Shown piece by piece: positions 16,272 to 25,637 of a DNA stretch of 64,000 nt. Position numbers and translations under genes: made by a program. The stretch comes from JAGLOK01 sp963675575 (GTDB taxonomy: Bacteria; Bacillota; Clostridia; Christensenellales; UMGS416), in NCBI GenBank assembly GCA_963675575.1, contig OY776378.1, positions 2,542,001 to 2,606,000 on the forward strand. The letters are read 5' to 3'. How positions within the stretch are numbered: position 1 is the stretch's first letter; every line of letters begins with the position of its first letter. The notes under the pieces were generated by a model, which was not told the DNA's origin, ran no database searches, and was given only the letters and a program-made list of their open reading frames with translations.

Positions 16272-17834
16272 ATGTTTGATAAAATTTTAAATTTTTATAA
16301 CCCAAAAAAACTTTCATATAAAATTTTATTGGCGCTGTTCTCAATTTTTCTAACAAAGAGCATTTTTCTTTTTCCGTTTACTCTGGTTTCTGGCATACTC
16401 GGTGTTTTGATAGGGATTTGTATAGTCGCGCTCGTAAACGCGGCGTTAATTTTCGCGCTGTTTTTCACCGAAAAAATCACATGGGAATATAACAGTACAC
16501 CTGTTAAGCCTTATATGATTTTATTATACATGCTTCCTACATTAGCTTTATACGGATTTTTGCTTGCAGTGGTTTTTCCAGGGATTATCCCTTATGACAG
16601 CCTATACATTTGGGAGATGACAAAAACAGGCGCGTACACCAGCCTGCATCCCATTATATACACTCTGTATGTTAATGTGCTCAACTCAATAATTGACAGC
16701 CCATGGATAGTAGTGGCGGTTCAGATATTATATACTTCATTCGCTTTTTCGATGATTGCCGTAACTTTTCAGGGTATGGGACTGAAACGCCGGTGGTGCT
16801 GGGCGACCGTTTTGATTTTAGCTTTGTATCCCGTTAACGCAATGAACACCGCAACCATGCTTAAAGATGTTAATTACATGGTTTCGCTCATGTTAATCAG
16901 CGTTATCATTGTGCGTGCCATTGTGGCGGGCAAGGTTACTCCGTTAAATATCGCCGCACTTTTTGTTGCCGCTTTAATCGCTTTGTTTTCACGGCACAAC
17001 GCTCTTATTACCATAGTTGTCAGCTTCCTGATTTTAGCTTTCTATTTATTAAAAGCCCACAAAAAAACAAATAGAATCGTTTTCCTTTTGCTCGCGGTGC
17101 TTATTGTCTTTTTCGGAACAAATAAAATAGCTGAGATTTCACTCGGGGAAAACTATTGGAAACGCTCAGGTTTTTTGGATATCGCCATGATCCCATCTGC
17201 GCAGCTTGCTTTTACAGTTGATCAAAATTGGTATGAGCTTACAGACAGCGAATATGCTCTAGCGTATAAATATCTTAACTTAGGGTACGTCACCGAAACT
17301 GTAAAGCAAAGGCCTGACTGGAAATTTAACCATATTTACATATTTACATTGGACTACGGCGAAATAGAAAAAGACCCTTTGGGTTTCGCTAAATTCTATT
17401 TTGATTTTTGGCGCGCCTATCCTTCTGATATGATGCTGGAGTACCAGCAAATCACGGGAATCGCCTGGGCCATTCCAAACTACGGCTATACTCTGCCTTG
17501 GAACACAGGCATTGCGCAATATTCTAGTTATGATTTGGGTATTTACGAAAAAAGTGCGTTTCCGGCAATCCGGGCTTTCATTTACCAAAAGCCTTCTATG
17601 CTATTTGTTCTCCGCCCCGCTCTTTGGCTGATGTTGTCCATTTTCGCTTTCTTTGCTTTTTATACCCGCCATAAATTCGCGCTAATCGCGATAGCGTCGC
17701 CAATGCTTGCAAACGCGTTCGGCTATTTCCTGGGAAGCCCGGCTCAAAATGTCAGATATTTATACTGCAACTTCAGCATTTTTATCATATTGGTGCTGTT
17801 TTCAACAATGAGCAAGAAAACACACGCTAATTAA
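16272..17834 (+). CDS. Polytopic membrane protein, probable GT-C-type glycosyltransferase
   Basis: About 520 residues from ATG 16272, which has GGAG 7 nt upstream; the in-frame ATG at 16260 has none. There are roughly 11-12 hydrophobic helices. After the third helix comes an extracytoplasmic loop VVFPGIIPYDSLYIWEMTKTG followed by SLHPIIYTLY. Further on are ALFSRHNAL and a late AQNVRYLY. This pattern (acidic loop after the first helices, conserved RHN) resembles DUF6020-like GT-C membrane proteins that transfer sugars from lipid carriers. No family signature proves the reaction. It is co-directional with the Eis-like gene but has its own start signals. Confidence 0.65.
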   Translation: MFDKILNFYNPKKLSYKILLALFSIFLTKSIFLFPFTLVSGILGVLIGICIVALVNAALIFALFFTEKITWEYNSTPVKPYMILLYMLPTLALYGFLLAVVFPGIIPYDSLYIWEMTKTGAYTSLHPIIYTLYVNVLNSIIDSPWIVVAVQILYTSFAFSMIAVTFQGMGLKRRWCWATVLILALYPVNAMNTATMLKDVNYMVSLMLISVIIVRAIVAGKVTPLNIAALFVAALIALFSRHNALITIVVSFLILAFYLLKAHKKTNRIVFLLLAVLIVFFGTNKIAEISLGENYWKRSGFLDIAMIPSAQLAFTVDQNWYELTDSEYALAYKYLNLGYVTETVKQRPDWKFNHIYIFTLDYGEIEKDPLGFAKFYFDFWRAYPSDMMLEYQQITGIAWAIPNYGYTLPWNTGIAQYSSYDLGIYEKSAFPAIRAFIYQKPSMLFVLRPALWLMLSIFAFFAFYTRHKFALIAIASPMLANAFGYFLGSPAQNVRYLYCNFSIFIILVLFSTMSKKTHAN

Positions 17835-17872
17835 AAAAATTATATCCACCTCACGATATATTTTTTCACATC

Positions 17873-18433
17873 TTATACTTTTTTATATTTTGACACGGCA
17901 ATGACAGCTCGATATATAAGAAGAACAATTATCAAAACAAAGCTTATCCCGATAAAAAGCCACTTGAGCATAGAGGCATAAGGAGCAATATGCGCCGCGA
18001 CGGTCACTTTTTGTGGATAACTGCCTATTACTATGGCAGCCATTATGTTTTCAATAAAGTCAAAAAATACACCGAAAAACGGCAGTACATTTAAACAGCG
18101 CAGCCGTGAATCTTTGGGAACATAAGATAAAAGTTTTGTTAATGTCATGACCAAAAAGAAAAGATACACAATGGGAAAAGCCAAGTCAAAAGTAAATCGC
18201 AATATAATATACGCACGTCTTCCTTCAGCCCCGTAATCCTGCGCCATTTGGAAAAGGTCATCGGCTTCATAGTCAAAAGACATATCAGGGGACGACGCTC
18301 CGTTTGTCACTTCATCCATGTAGTTTGCCGCCAATGGCGCAACAGTGGCAATAAATACCACAAAAATTATTATTGATATTATAAGTCGTTTATTTGTGGT
18401 CATCTTATATAATCTGTCCGATAGCTTTTTCAT
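17873..18433 (-). CDS. Four-helix membrane protein of unknown function
   Basis: A 186-residue protein with hydrophobic helices at about 19-35, 78-98, 110-130 and 150-172. An acidic outer loop near residues 45-65 reads SSPDMSFDYEADDLFQMAQDYG. I do not recognise a family. It lies 23 nt downstream of the HAD phosphatase gene and is probably the last gene of the egsA-like operon. That would fit a membrane-lipid-related role, which is inference only. The stop lies 38 nt from the convergent stop of the GT-C-like gene. Confidence 0.6.
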   Translation of the reverse strand: MKKLSDRLYKMTTNKRLIISIIIFVVFIATVAPLAANYMDEVTNGASSPDMSFDYEADDLFQMAQDYGAEGRRAYIILRFTFDLAFPIVYLFFLVMTLTKLLSYVPKDSRLRCLNVLPFFGVFFDFIENIMAAIVIGSYPQKVTVAAHIAPYASMLKWLFIGISFVLIIVLLIYRAVIAVSKYKKV

Positions 18434-18456
18434 AGCTTTTGCTCCTTATTCACACT

Positions 18457-19269
18457 TTAATCTATATATTCAGCGATGTCTCCCAGTCTGTTAAAAACAA
18501 GATGCGGCTTAATTTCGGATTTTTCAATATCCTCCAAACTGGTTTCGCCGGTTAATACGCAAACTGACAATATATCAAAATTAACTCCGGTGGCTATATC
18601 CGTATACAGTCTGTCCCCGCATATAGCTATTTTATCCTTGGGCAGGTTTACCATCTGCATCAGCCCGCGCATTATCTCCGCATAGGGTTTGCCCACTATT
18701 ATATCCGGCTCGCGCTCGGTAGAAGCTTTTATAAATGCTATTATCGCGCCAATATCGGGAATAAATCCCGTTTCCGTTGGACAGTTATAGTCCGGATGAG
18801 TCGCCACATACGGCAAGCCGCTTCTGACAAAATCGCAAACTTTGGTCATTTTATTGTAATTGAGTGTTGTATCGAATCCGATTACAACAATGTCAGGATT
18901 TTCATCCGTCAGCTCAATATTATATTTTAGAAATTCCACTTTCAGGTTTTTGTTTCCCAATAGATACACCTTTTTGCCCTTATATTCACGCAAGAGATAC
19001 TGACAAGTCGCCATTCCCGATGTATAAACGTCTTCTTTTTTCGCAGGGCAGCCCATTACACTCAGCTTCTTAACATAATGCTCGCCGTTTTGAGAAGAGT
19101 TGTTTGTCAAAAATACGACCCGTTTGCCTTTAGACATTGCTTTGTTATAAAAATCCATTGCTCCGGGAATTATCTTCATTCCAAGATTAAATGTCCCATC
19201 CATATCAAGCACAAAGCACTCCACTTTTTTTAGCGCGCGTATGTACTCTTCCTTGTTAAAAAAGCTCAT
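18457..19269 (-). CDS. HAD-IIA phosphatase (NagD/AraL-like)
   Basis: A 270-residue HAD-superfamily subclass IIA phosphatase. Its motifs are CFVLDMDGTFNLG (I), RVVFLTNNSSQNG (II), IIVGKPY with its Lys (III) and KIAICGDRLYTDIATG (IV), plus a C2 cap between II and III. Its first 14 nt overlap the end of the glycerol-1-phosphate dehydrogenase gene, so the two are translationally coupled. In Bacillus subtilis the same pair of families, AraL and AraM, lies side by side in the arabinose operon, which makes a phosphotriose or phosphoglycerol substrate plausible. The cap alone does not fix the substrate. Confidence 0.85.
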   Translation of the reverse strand: MSFFNKEEYIRALKKVECFVLDMDGTFNLGMKIIPGAMDFYNKAMSKGKRVVFLTNNSSQNGEHYVKKLSVMGCPAKKEDVYTSGMATCQYLLREYKGKKVYLLGNKNLKVEFLKYNIELTDENPDIVVIGFDTTLNYNKMTKVCDFVRSGLPYVATHPDYNCPTETGFIPDIGAIIAFIKASTEREPDIIVGKPYAEIMRGLMQMVNLPKDKIAICGDRLYTDIATGVNFDILSVCVLTGETSLEDIEKSEIKPHLVFNRLGDIAEYID

Positions 19270-20584
19270 CTATTATCTCCAATGCGTATTTTTCAAGATA
19301 TCCCCAATTTGCCAGCACTCCCAAAATAGTTACACGCTTTCTTAACATCCGAGCATACATAATAGCGTCGAATATATCTTGCTTAGTATATCCTAGGTCT
19401 TTTGGATGCGTAGGCGCGCCGCAGTCATTCAAAATTTCAGAAAACTGCCTCCTTAGCGCCGGAAAACCATCTACATTTGCCTTAAACAAATCCCATTGTT
19501 CAATGATTTTACCTTTTGCGACCCTCCATTCGGCACGATTAATGTATACTTCCCCTTTGTAAGACAAAACAATATCTCCTACCTCTTTATACGCTTTTTT
19601 CGTTTTCGCTTTTGTTTCAATAGATTCGGGTATCACGCCTTGAGGCGGAGGGCCTGCTTCAAAAAACTTTTCATAAAGCCTCATGCTTATAAGCGACATC
19701 ATCCCCACCTTCGCGCCGTGATATGCACCCGGCCGGGTGTAGTTCCCATCACGCATTTCAAGAAAGTGCGACATATGGTGTTCGGCTCCCGAAGCCGGTC
19801 GAGAGTTTCCGTTCATCTGCATCGCGATGCCCGAAAGCACCAGCGCATCCATTACTCCTTTTGTCGCGTCATATGTTCTAAGTTTAAGTTCACTTGCCGA
19901 TTCAATACATTGTTCAACCGCCGAATTCATAAGTTTGCCTATTTCAGGGCATTTTTCTTCATCGAATATATGCATGCCAAACAGCCAGTCCAGCCGTGCG
20001 GGTACTTTGCCTATGATATCCCCAAACCCGGCCACCATAAGATCTAGTGGAGCCGCGGACAGCACATCCAAATCGCCGATTACCATCTCGGCAGTTACGC
20101 CAAGATATGACACCTTCATTCCTGAACGTGTTATTGGTATCACGTTTGATGCAAACCCATCCATGGAAGGAGCCGTGGCAACTACGATATAGGAAATTTT
20201 TAGCCTTGTGGCGCAAAATCTTGACAAGTCATTAATTGTTCCTGAGCCTACCGCGACAATAAGCTTCGGCATTGGCTCCATCGCCATCATAAGCGTGCCG
20301 ATTGCTTGTTCGTCCGGGTGAAGAATATCTTTATTTTTAAACATATAAGAATCCGCTCTTATTCCCGCCTCTTTAAGCACAGCCAAAACTTCCTTTCCCG
20401 CGGCATCAAAGGTATTTTCATCAAACACCACGAAAACGTTTACGGGAAGGTTCAATTCTTTAATAAGCTCAGGTATTCTTTTAATCGCATTGCGCTCTAT
20501 CACGATTTTCTTTGTTGTCACTTCGTGTTTTGCGCCGCAAGAACAACTATATTCTCTCATTAAGTATTTATCATAATCAATCAT
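19256..20584 (-). CDS. sn-glycerol-1-phosphate dehydrogenase, AraM/EgsA type
   Basis: About 442 residues from ATG 20584, which has GAGGTG 4 nt upstream. The Rossmann-like N-terminal domain has IVAVGSGTINDLSRFCA and VATAPSMDGFAS. The helical metal-binding domain has AGFGDIIGK, SGAEHHMSHFLEM and PGAYHGAKVGMM, whose His residues are metal ligands. These are diagnostic of the family reducing dihydroxyacetone phosphate to sn-glycerol-1-phosphate with NAD(P)H. In archaea this starts ether-lipid synthesis; in Bacillus AraM feeds PcrB-made heptaprenylglyceryl phosphate. The C-terminus overlaps the HAD phosphatase by 14 nt. No arabinose genes are present. Confidence 0.9.
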   Translation of the reverse strand: MIDYDKYLMREYSCSCGAKHEVTTKKIVIERNAIKRIPELIKELNLPVNVFVVFDENTFDAAGKEVLAVLKEAGIRADSYMFKNKDILHPDEQAIGTLMMAMEPMPKLIVAVGSGTINDLSRFCATRLKISYIVVATAPSMDGFASNVIPITRSGMKVSYLGVTAEMVIGDLDVLSAAPLDLMVAGFGDIIGKVPARLDWLFGMHIFDEEKCPEIGKLMNSAVEQCIESASELKLRTYDATKGVMDALVLSGIAMQMNGNSRPASGAEHHMSHFLEMRDGNYTRPGAYHGAKVGMMSLISMRLYEKFFEAGPPPQGVIPESIETKAKTKKAYKEVGDIVLSYKGEVYINRAEWRVAKGKIIEQWDLFKANVDGFPALRRQFSEILNDCGAPTHPKDLGYTKQDIFDAIMYARMLRKRVTILGVLANWGYLEKYALEIIDELF

Positions 20585-20785
20585 AAAGCACCTCGCTGCA
20601 TTATTTCCCATTATATTAAAATATACGAGCATAGTCCATATTATAAAACAAAAGATGATATTTCACCCAAAGTATTGTATAATTTAGATATGCTATTGCA
20701 TGTTTAAACCATTACTTATAACTATTTTGGAATATGTATGTAAAATTAAAAATTCATAAAAAAGAAATATGGAGGTGTAAATATT

Positions 20786-21742
20786 TTGAGCAACAAAAAA
20801 GTAACAAGATATGCGTTGCTTGCTTTGGTGGGGATAGTGCTGATAATAGCGCTCTTTTCATTCTATAGGATTCAACAAGGAGAAAATGCTATTGTTCTAA
20901 CCTTTGGAGAAGTTACTGACACCAAAACGCAAGCAGGACTTTACTGGCATTTACCAATAGTCCAAACTGTACAAATACAATCGACTACGGAGATTCACAC
21001 ATTCGAATACGGGTATAGAACTACTCAATCGGGCACAACCACAACAGCTGCACAATATTATGATGTGGAAGCGGAAGCAATTATGCTTACAGGAGATTCA
21101 AGCATAGTAAGTGTTGAGGCCATTTATCAAGTAAAAATTAACGACGTTGAAAAATTCTTTTACGAAGTAGACGACCCATTTGGCACTTTGCGTTATGCTT
21201 TTGAGACTGTAATACGCAGAAATGTGCAAAACAGAACACTTGATGTAGCGCTACTTGACAAAAGCGCGATAGAACGTGAAGTATTCCCAGACTTCAAATC
21301 ACTTGTGGAAGACACATATAACATAGGAATTGCGGTAGTACAGGTTAAGATCCAAAACATCGCTGTACCTACAGAAGTAAAATCAGCCTATCAAGATGTT
21401 ATAAACGCAAGAAACGAACAGACCACAAAACTTGATGAAGGTGAAAAATATAGCAATGAAGTCGTGCCAGCATCAGAGGCGAAGGCTTACAAAATGATTC
21501 AGGATGCTGAGGCATATAAAGCTGAAACCATAGCAAACGCAAATGGTGAAGTAGCAGTGTTTAACGCGGTATATGAAAAATACATACTAAGTCCTGAAAT
21601 AACTAGAAAAAGGCTGTTTATCGAGACCATAGAAAGCATTATGGCTAATGCTGATCAGAAATACATCGTAAGCTCAGGCTCAGATGTGTTGGAATTCTTA
21701 CCTCTTGAAACAACAACACAAGGAGGTGACGCAGGTGAGTAA
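20786..21742 (+). CDS. hflK: SPFH/band-7 protease modulator HflK
   Basis: A 318-residue protein read from TTG 20786 after GGAGGTG. It has one N-terminal membrane helix (about 8-28), then the band-7 domain with QGENAIVLTFGEVTDTKTQAGLYWHLPIVQTV, and a helical C-terminal region containing DVINARNEQTTKLDEGEKY and EAKAYKMIQDAEAYKAETIANANGE. HflK and HflC form a large membrane-bound cage that surrounds and modulates the FtsH protease. It overlaps hflC by 8 nt. A terminator follows the pair, so this is a two-gene operon. Confidence 0.92.
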   Translation: MSNKKVTRYALLALVGIVLIIALFSFYRIQQGENAIVLTFGEVTDTKTQAGLYWHLPIVQTVQIQSTTEIHTFEYGYRTTQSGTTTTAAQYYDVEAEAIMLTGDSSIVSVEAIYQVKINDVEKFFYEVDDPFGTLRYAFETVIRRNVQNRTLDVALLDKSAIEREVFPDFKSLVEDTYNIGIAVVQVKIQNIAVPTEVKSAYQDVINARNEQTTKLDEGEKYSNEVVPASEAKAYKMIQDAEAYKAETIANANGEVAVFNAVYEKYILSPEITRKRLFIETIESIMANADQKYIVSSGSDVLEFLPLETTTQGGDAGE

Positions 21743-22727
21743 TCAAGATAATACCATTAATATAAATGCGCGCATGAAATCACAACAAGTAGGCAAGGCA
21801 ACAAAAACGATTATTGCTATAATGGCTATATTATTTGTTTTGGCAATAGCTTTTTCAGCATCTACTTTCACTGTAAACGAACGCCAACAAACCGTAATTA
21901 CTCGTTTTGGTGAAATAATTAAAATAGTGGTAGATCCTGAAATTTACACAGGTGAAACAGACTTGCCTAATATAAAAGTGGTACAAGGAAAAGGCCTATT
22001 CTTTAGAGTACCTTTCATTGATAAGGTAGAGCAATATGATTCTTGGCTTTACACCTATGTATCCGATAGTGAAGATGTAAATACATCAGATAAAAAGCAA
22101 TATTATATCACTATGTTTGCACAATGGCGGATATCAAATCCCGCAGATTTTAAAATAACACACGGTAATACAGTAAAAGCAAGCAACTATCTTGACAACC
22201 TAATTTTCCCCACCATCATCCAAAGAATCAATGATATGGACTCAGTAGACTTCGTATCGGATAAAGACGTACTTAATGAAGCTCTCATTGTTGCAAAGCA
22301 AAGCATAAATGATATCATTGCAGTAGGTGGGATTGAAATCAAAGATATACAAGTACATCGGACTATACTACCCGACGGTAACCTTGCATCCACATACGAT
22401 AGGATGATAGCTAACCGTGCAAAAGAAGCACAACGACTACGTGCAGACGGCAATAAAACTTATCAGCAGATGGTATCGGCTGCCGACCGTAAAGCACGTG
22501 AAATTGAAGCTGCGGCAGTTGAAGAAAGTCAGCAGATAAAAGGCTCCGGAGACGCTGAAGCTATTGCGATATATTCTGAAAGTTATAGCGTAGATCCGAA
22601 TTTCTATTCATTTTGGAGATCGCTTGAAGCACTTCAATATTCCTTAAAAGACGGATCGACCCTAGTGCTTGATGAAAATCATCCTCTTTGGGCAGACCTT
22701 TTAGGCTGGATTTCAACTGACGAATAA
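21735..22727 (+). CDS. hflC: SPFH/band-7 protease modulator HflC
   Basis: About 330 residues starting at GTG 21735, which has AGGAGGTGA 5 nt upstream inside the end of hflK. The frame is open upstream but has no comparable start. One membrane helix (about 23-43) precedes the band-7 domain (FTVNERQQTVITRFGEI, KGLFFRVPFIDKVEQYDSWL). A coiled segment rich in charged residues follows (MIANRAKEAQRLRADGNK, AADRKAREIEAAAVEESQQ), and the end has FYSFWRSLEALQYSL. Partner of HflK in regulating FtsH. Confidence 0.92.
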   Translation: MSNQDNTININARMKSQQVGKATKTIIAIMAILFVLAIAFSASTFTVNERQQTVITRFGEIIKIVVDPEIYTGETDLPNIKVVQGKGLFFRVPFIDKVEQYDSWLYTYVSDSEDVNTSDKKQYYITMFAQWRISNPADFKITHGNTVKASNYLDNLIFPTIIQRINDMDSVDFVSDKDVLNEALIVAKQSINDIIAVGGIEIKDIQVHRTILPDGNLASTYDRMIANRAKEAQRLRADGNKTYQQMVSAADRKAREIEAAAVEESQQIKGSGDAEAIAIYSESYSVDPNFYSFWRSLEALQYSLKDGSTLVLDENHPLWADLLGWISTDE

Positions 22728-22747
22728 ACAAACTTAATATTTTTTAA

Positions 22748-22777
22748 AAAGGTCCAATATAATTGGGCCTTTTTTTA
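22748..22777 (+). terminator. Terminator of hflKC
   Basis: Stem AAAGGTCCAAT / ATTGGGCCTTT (one G-U pair) with a 3-nt loop, then a T-run, about 20 nt after the hflC stop. Confidence 0.88.
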
Positions 22778-22853
22778 TTTGACATTATAAAAATTAGATT
22801 GTAACATGTTACCATAAGTGTTTATGTTTGGTTTGCATCACCAGGGAGAAACA

Positions 22854-23285
22854 ATGTCTGAAAAGAAAATTATATTTAAAGAAAATTCCTTATCCCTTGA
22901 CGATTACATCCGTCTAAAAAAAGAAGCGTTCGGGGACGTTTTTTCCAAAAGCAGCTACGTCTCCTCTTTAAAAGGCAGCAAGTATGTTCTTCACGCGGAA
23001 ATCGGTGGAGAAGTAGTTGGTATGGCTATAATAATAGATGACGGTGGATACACAATTTTTATTACTGACGTAATCGTTGCACCAAAATATCAGGGTAAAG
23101 GAATAGGCCGCCAAATTATGGAGCACATTCTTCAATACTTAAAAAGCAGCGCTCAACAAAGAGAAAAAATCGAAATCAGCCTATTTGCCGCTGAAAGTGA
23201 AAAAGGATTCTACGAAAAATTCGGATTCGCATCAAGTCCGGATGAAGAATTTGGAGTTGGAGTACAGCTTTGGCTGAAAGAATAA
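22854..23285 (+). CDS. GNAT-family N-acetyltransferase
   Basis: About 143 residues from ATG 22854, preceded by GGGAG 7 nt upstream; upstream in-frame ATGs lack ribosome binding sites. The acetyl-CoA loop reads VIVAPKYQGKGIGRQIME near residues 77-94, and a late FAAESEKGFYEKFGF matches the last GNAT strand-helix. Single-domain GNATs of this type often acetylate small amines; the substrate is unknown. It lies between the hflKC terminator and a divergent promoter pair. Confidence 0.85.
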   Translation: MSEKKIIFKENSLSLDDYIRLKKEAFGDVFSKSSYVSSLKGSKYVLHAEIGGEVVGMAIIIDDGGYTIFITDVIVAPKYQGKGIGRQIMEHILQYLKSSAQQREKIEISLFAAESEKGFYEKFGFASSPDEEFGVGVQLWLKE

Positions 23286-23332
23286 GTGAATTAAAAATCT
23301 TCAATTTTTAAATTGTGCTATAATGTATTTAG

Positions 23333-23489
23333 TTACACAGCTCCTTTCTTAACACCTTCTCCGATATCAATTCTAAGTATTTCATCTCCGTCCGGCGACG
23401 AATACGCTAAGACAAAACCTTCCCTTCTGCAACAAAAACATTGAACTTTCTGGGCCGAAAATTTATGTAGTATATTGCATGAAAATTTA
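23333..23489 (-). pseudogene. Possible remnant of a short gene
   Basis: Downstream of a strong minus-strand promoter lies an open frame of about 52 codons with coding-like composition, ending EGFVLAYSSPDGDEILRID and a stop at 23333. It contains no ATG, GTG or TTG start. An ATG in another frame (MFLLQKGRF) would need one frameshift to join it. The pattern suggests a decayed or frameshifted small gene with a CFCC cysteine group. I recognise no family. The rest of the 279-nt gap holds only promoters. Confidence 0.35.
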
Positions 23490-23520
23490 TGTTGTCAATT
23501 GAATTAATTTGATTTATAAT
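23469..23520. promoter_or_regulatory. Back-to-back divergent promoters with overlapping -35 boxes
   Basis: Plus strand: TTGTCA (23492-23497), 17 nt, TATAAT (23515-23520), reading into the DUF4914 gene. Minus strand: TTGACA (23498-23493), 18 nt, TATACT (23474-23469), reading into a region with no intact gene. The two -35 hexamers share five positions, so the two polymerases should compete. Confidence 0.75.
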
Positions 23521-23564
23521 TCATTAATTTAAAAAATAAATTTAACCGCAGAATGGAGAATTTT

Positions 23565-25445
23565 ATGACAAATAACAGCAATAAAATCAACTTGCCAAAA
23601 CACGTGAAAGATATATTGAGCAGTGATATAAAAGTATTTATTCCCGAAACCAGAGACGAGCTTCTCGCATTATCCTTGGGCTCTTCTGACAATATAAATT
23701 TTGAAGTAGGCTATGATGTGCCCGGCCACGGATTTATCGTTGAAGCAAATGTGATTAAATGCAAAAACGGAATCGCTGTCAACTACACTGACGAATATAT
23801 GAGAAGACGCGATCCCGACTCGCTGGTTGTAGCCGATGGAAATCCTTCCGATAAAATAAAATATAAAGATATATATAACGAGGATTTTGAAGATTTGAGA
23901 GAAAAAACATTTGACTGGCTAAAGTCCCAAGACCTTATTCTTGTGCCTTTTATGTCAGGCGACAAATATGAAGGATATCCTTCTTTGCTAATCGCGCCTC
24001 TTAACGCGGCATTTTTCGCAACAGCAGTGGCCGACTTGCAGGGGTTCATACCGGAAAGCAAACTTCCCGATGGTTTCACTCCCCAAGCCGTAATTTATCT
24101 CGCGCCTCCGTTCCGACATACGCATTTTGCAGGAAAACAGATTGTCGTGCATAATCGTTTAGAAGAATTGCACGAATTGTTTTCATACAATTTGTACCCG
24201 GGTCCGAGCGCGAAAAAAGGAGTTTACGGTGTATTGCTTAATATCGGGGAAAAAGAGGGATGGGTCACAGCTCACGCTTCTACCGTTCAGGTCATCACAC
24301 CGTATGATAATTCTATTACCATAATGCACGAAGGCGCGAGCGGCGGCGGAAAAAGCGAGATGATTGAACCTCTCCACAAAGAACCAAACGGACAGGTTCT
24401 ACTAGGCGAAAACATTGTCACCAATACCAAGAACTATTTAATTATAAAAGAAACTTGTACACTGCGTCCTGTAACTGATGATATGGCTTTGTGCCATCCT
24501 TCTTTTCAAGCCAACAGCACCAAGCTTACAGTAAAAGACGCGGAAAACGGCTGGTTTTTGAGGATTAATCATATCGATGAATATGGTAAATCCCCGATGT
24601 ATGAAAAATTGACCATACATCCGAAAGAGCCGCTGGTTTTTCTTAATATTCAGGGAGTCGCGAACGCAACTTGCCTTATTTGGGAGCACACAATGGACGC
24701 GCCCGGCAAACCCTGCCCCAACCCCAGAGTAATTATGCCCCGAAGCTTTGTCCCCGATGTGATTGACGACGCCGTGGAAGTCGATGTCAGGAGTTTCGGT
24801 GTAAGAACTCCCCCATGTACCGCAAAAAATCCTTCTTACGGCATTTTGGGTTTGTTTCATATTTTGCCTCCGGCTTTGGCATGGCTGTGGCGTCTTGTGT
24901 CCCCAAGAGGCCATGACAACCCAAGCATCACGAGCGACACCGACGGCTTGTCCAGTGAGGGCGTTGGTTCATACTGGCCTTTTGCTACAGGAAGTATGGT
25001 AGAGCAAGCCAATCTGCTGCTAAAGCAATTTGTGGAAGCTACAAGCACCCGCTATATACTGATTCCCAATCAGCACATAGGCGCCTACAAAGTGGGCTTT
25101 ATGCCTCAATGGATTACCAGAGAATACTTGGCAAGACGCGGCAGTGCAAAATTCAACATAGACCAGCTTAAAGAATCGCAATGCAACCTTTTAGGATATG
25201 CAATGGAATCCGTTAAAGTTGACGGAACATACATCCCAAAAGGAATGCTGCAAACAAACTTGCAGCACGAAGTCGGTGAAGAAGGATTTGAAGCGGGCTC
25301 TCAAATGCTGGGCAAATTCTTCAAAGAGGAATTAGCAAAGTTTAACACGCCAAAGCTTATGCCTATAGGAAGAGAGATAATTGAATGCTGCTTAGATAAC
25401 GGAGACGTTAATGATTATTCCAAATTATTGGGACTGCGTCTGTAA
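23565..25445 (+). CDS. DUF4914 family, P-loop/PEPCK-like protein
   Basis: About 626 residues from ATG 23565, with GGAG 6 nt upstream; the in-frame ATG at 23553 is part of that Shine-Dalgarno sequence. A glycine-rich nucleotide-binding-like loop HEGASGGGKSEM lies near residue 260. Later come a metal-site-like SDTDGLSSEG and SYWPFATGSMVEQAN. This is the pattern of DUF4914, which I take to be a PEP-carboxykinase/HPr-kinase-like fold. The partner and the reaction are unknown. A perfect TTGTCA-17-TATAAT promoter precedes it and a GC-rich hairpin follows. Confidence 0.78.
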   Translation: MTNNSNKINLPKHVKDILSSDIKVFIPETRDELLALSLGSSDNINFEVGYDVPGHGFIVEANVIKCKNGIAVNYTDEYMRRRDPDSLVVADGNPSDKIKYKDIYNEDFEDLREKTFDWLKSQDLILVPFMSGDKYEGYPSLLIAPLNAAFFATAVADLQGFIPESKLPDGFTPQAVIYLAPPFRHTHFAGKQIVVHNRLEELHELFSYNLYPGPSAKKGVYGVLLNIGEKEGWVTAHASTVQVITPYDNSITIMHEGASGGGKSEMIEPLHKEPNGQVLLGENIVTNTKNYLIIKETCTLRPVTDDMALCHPSFQANSTKLTVKDAENGWFLRINHIDEYGKSPMYEKLTIHPKEPLVFLNIQGVANATCLIWEHTMDAPGKPCPNPRVIMPRSFVPDVIDDAVEVDVRSFGVRTPPCTAKNPSYGILGLFHILPPALAWLWRLVSPRGHDNPSITSDTDGLSSEGVGSYWPFATGSMVEQANLLLKQFVEATSTRYILIPNQHIGAYKVGFMPQWITREYLARRGSAKFNIDQLKESQCNLLGYAMESVKVDGTYIPKGMLQTNLQHEVGEEGFEAGSQMLGKFFKEELAKFNTPKLMPIGREIIECCLDNGDVNDYSKLLGLRL

Positions 25446-25492
25446 AGCTATTTTCAATCACATAAATATTTAAATTTATTTAACTTAAACAA

Positions 25493-25517
25493 AGTCCGCG
25501 GCGATAAACCGCGGACT
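25493..25517. terminator. GC-rich hairpin between convergent genes
   Basis: Perfect 9-bp stem AGTCCGCGG / CCGCGGACT with a 7-nt loop between the DUF4914 gene and the convergent ceramidase-like gene. Neither side has a strong T-tract, so efficiency is uncertain; it may act in both directions. Confidence 0.65.
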
Positions 25518-25637
25518 CTTAAATATTTTACGTCGGTAAATATAAACTGTGATACTACTCAACACTAAATTCCCTCACTTGAAAACACTTAGGATTTTTA
25601 GTTTAGCAATAAAATCAAAAATTTGATAAATTCCTTA

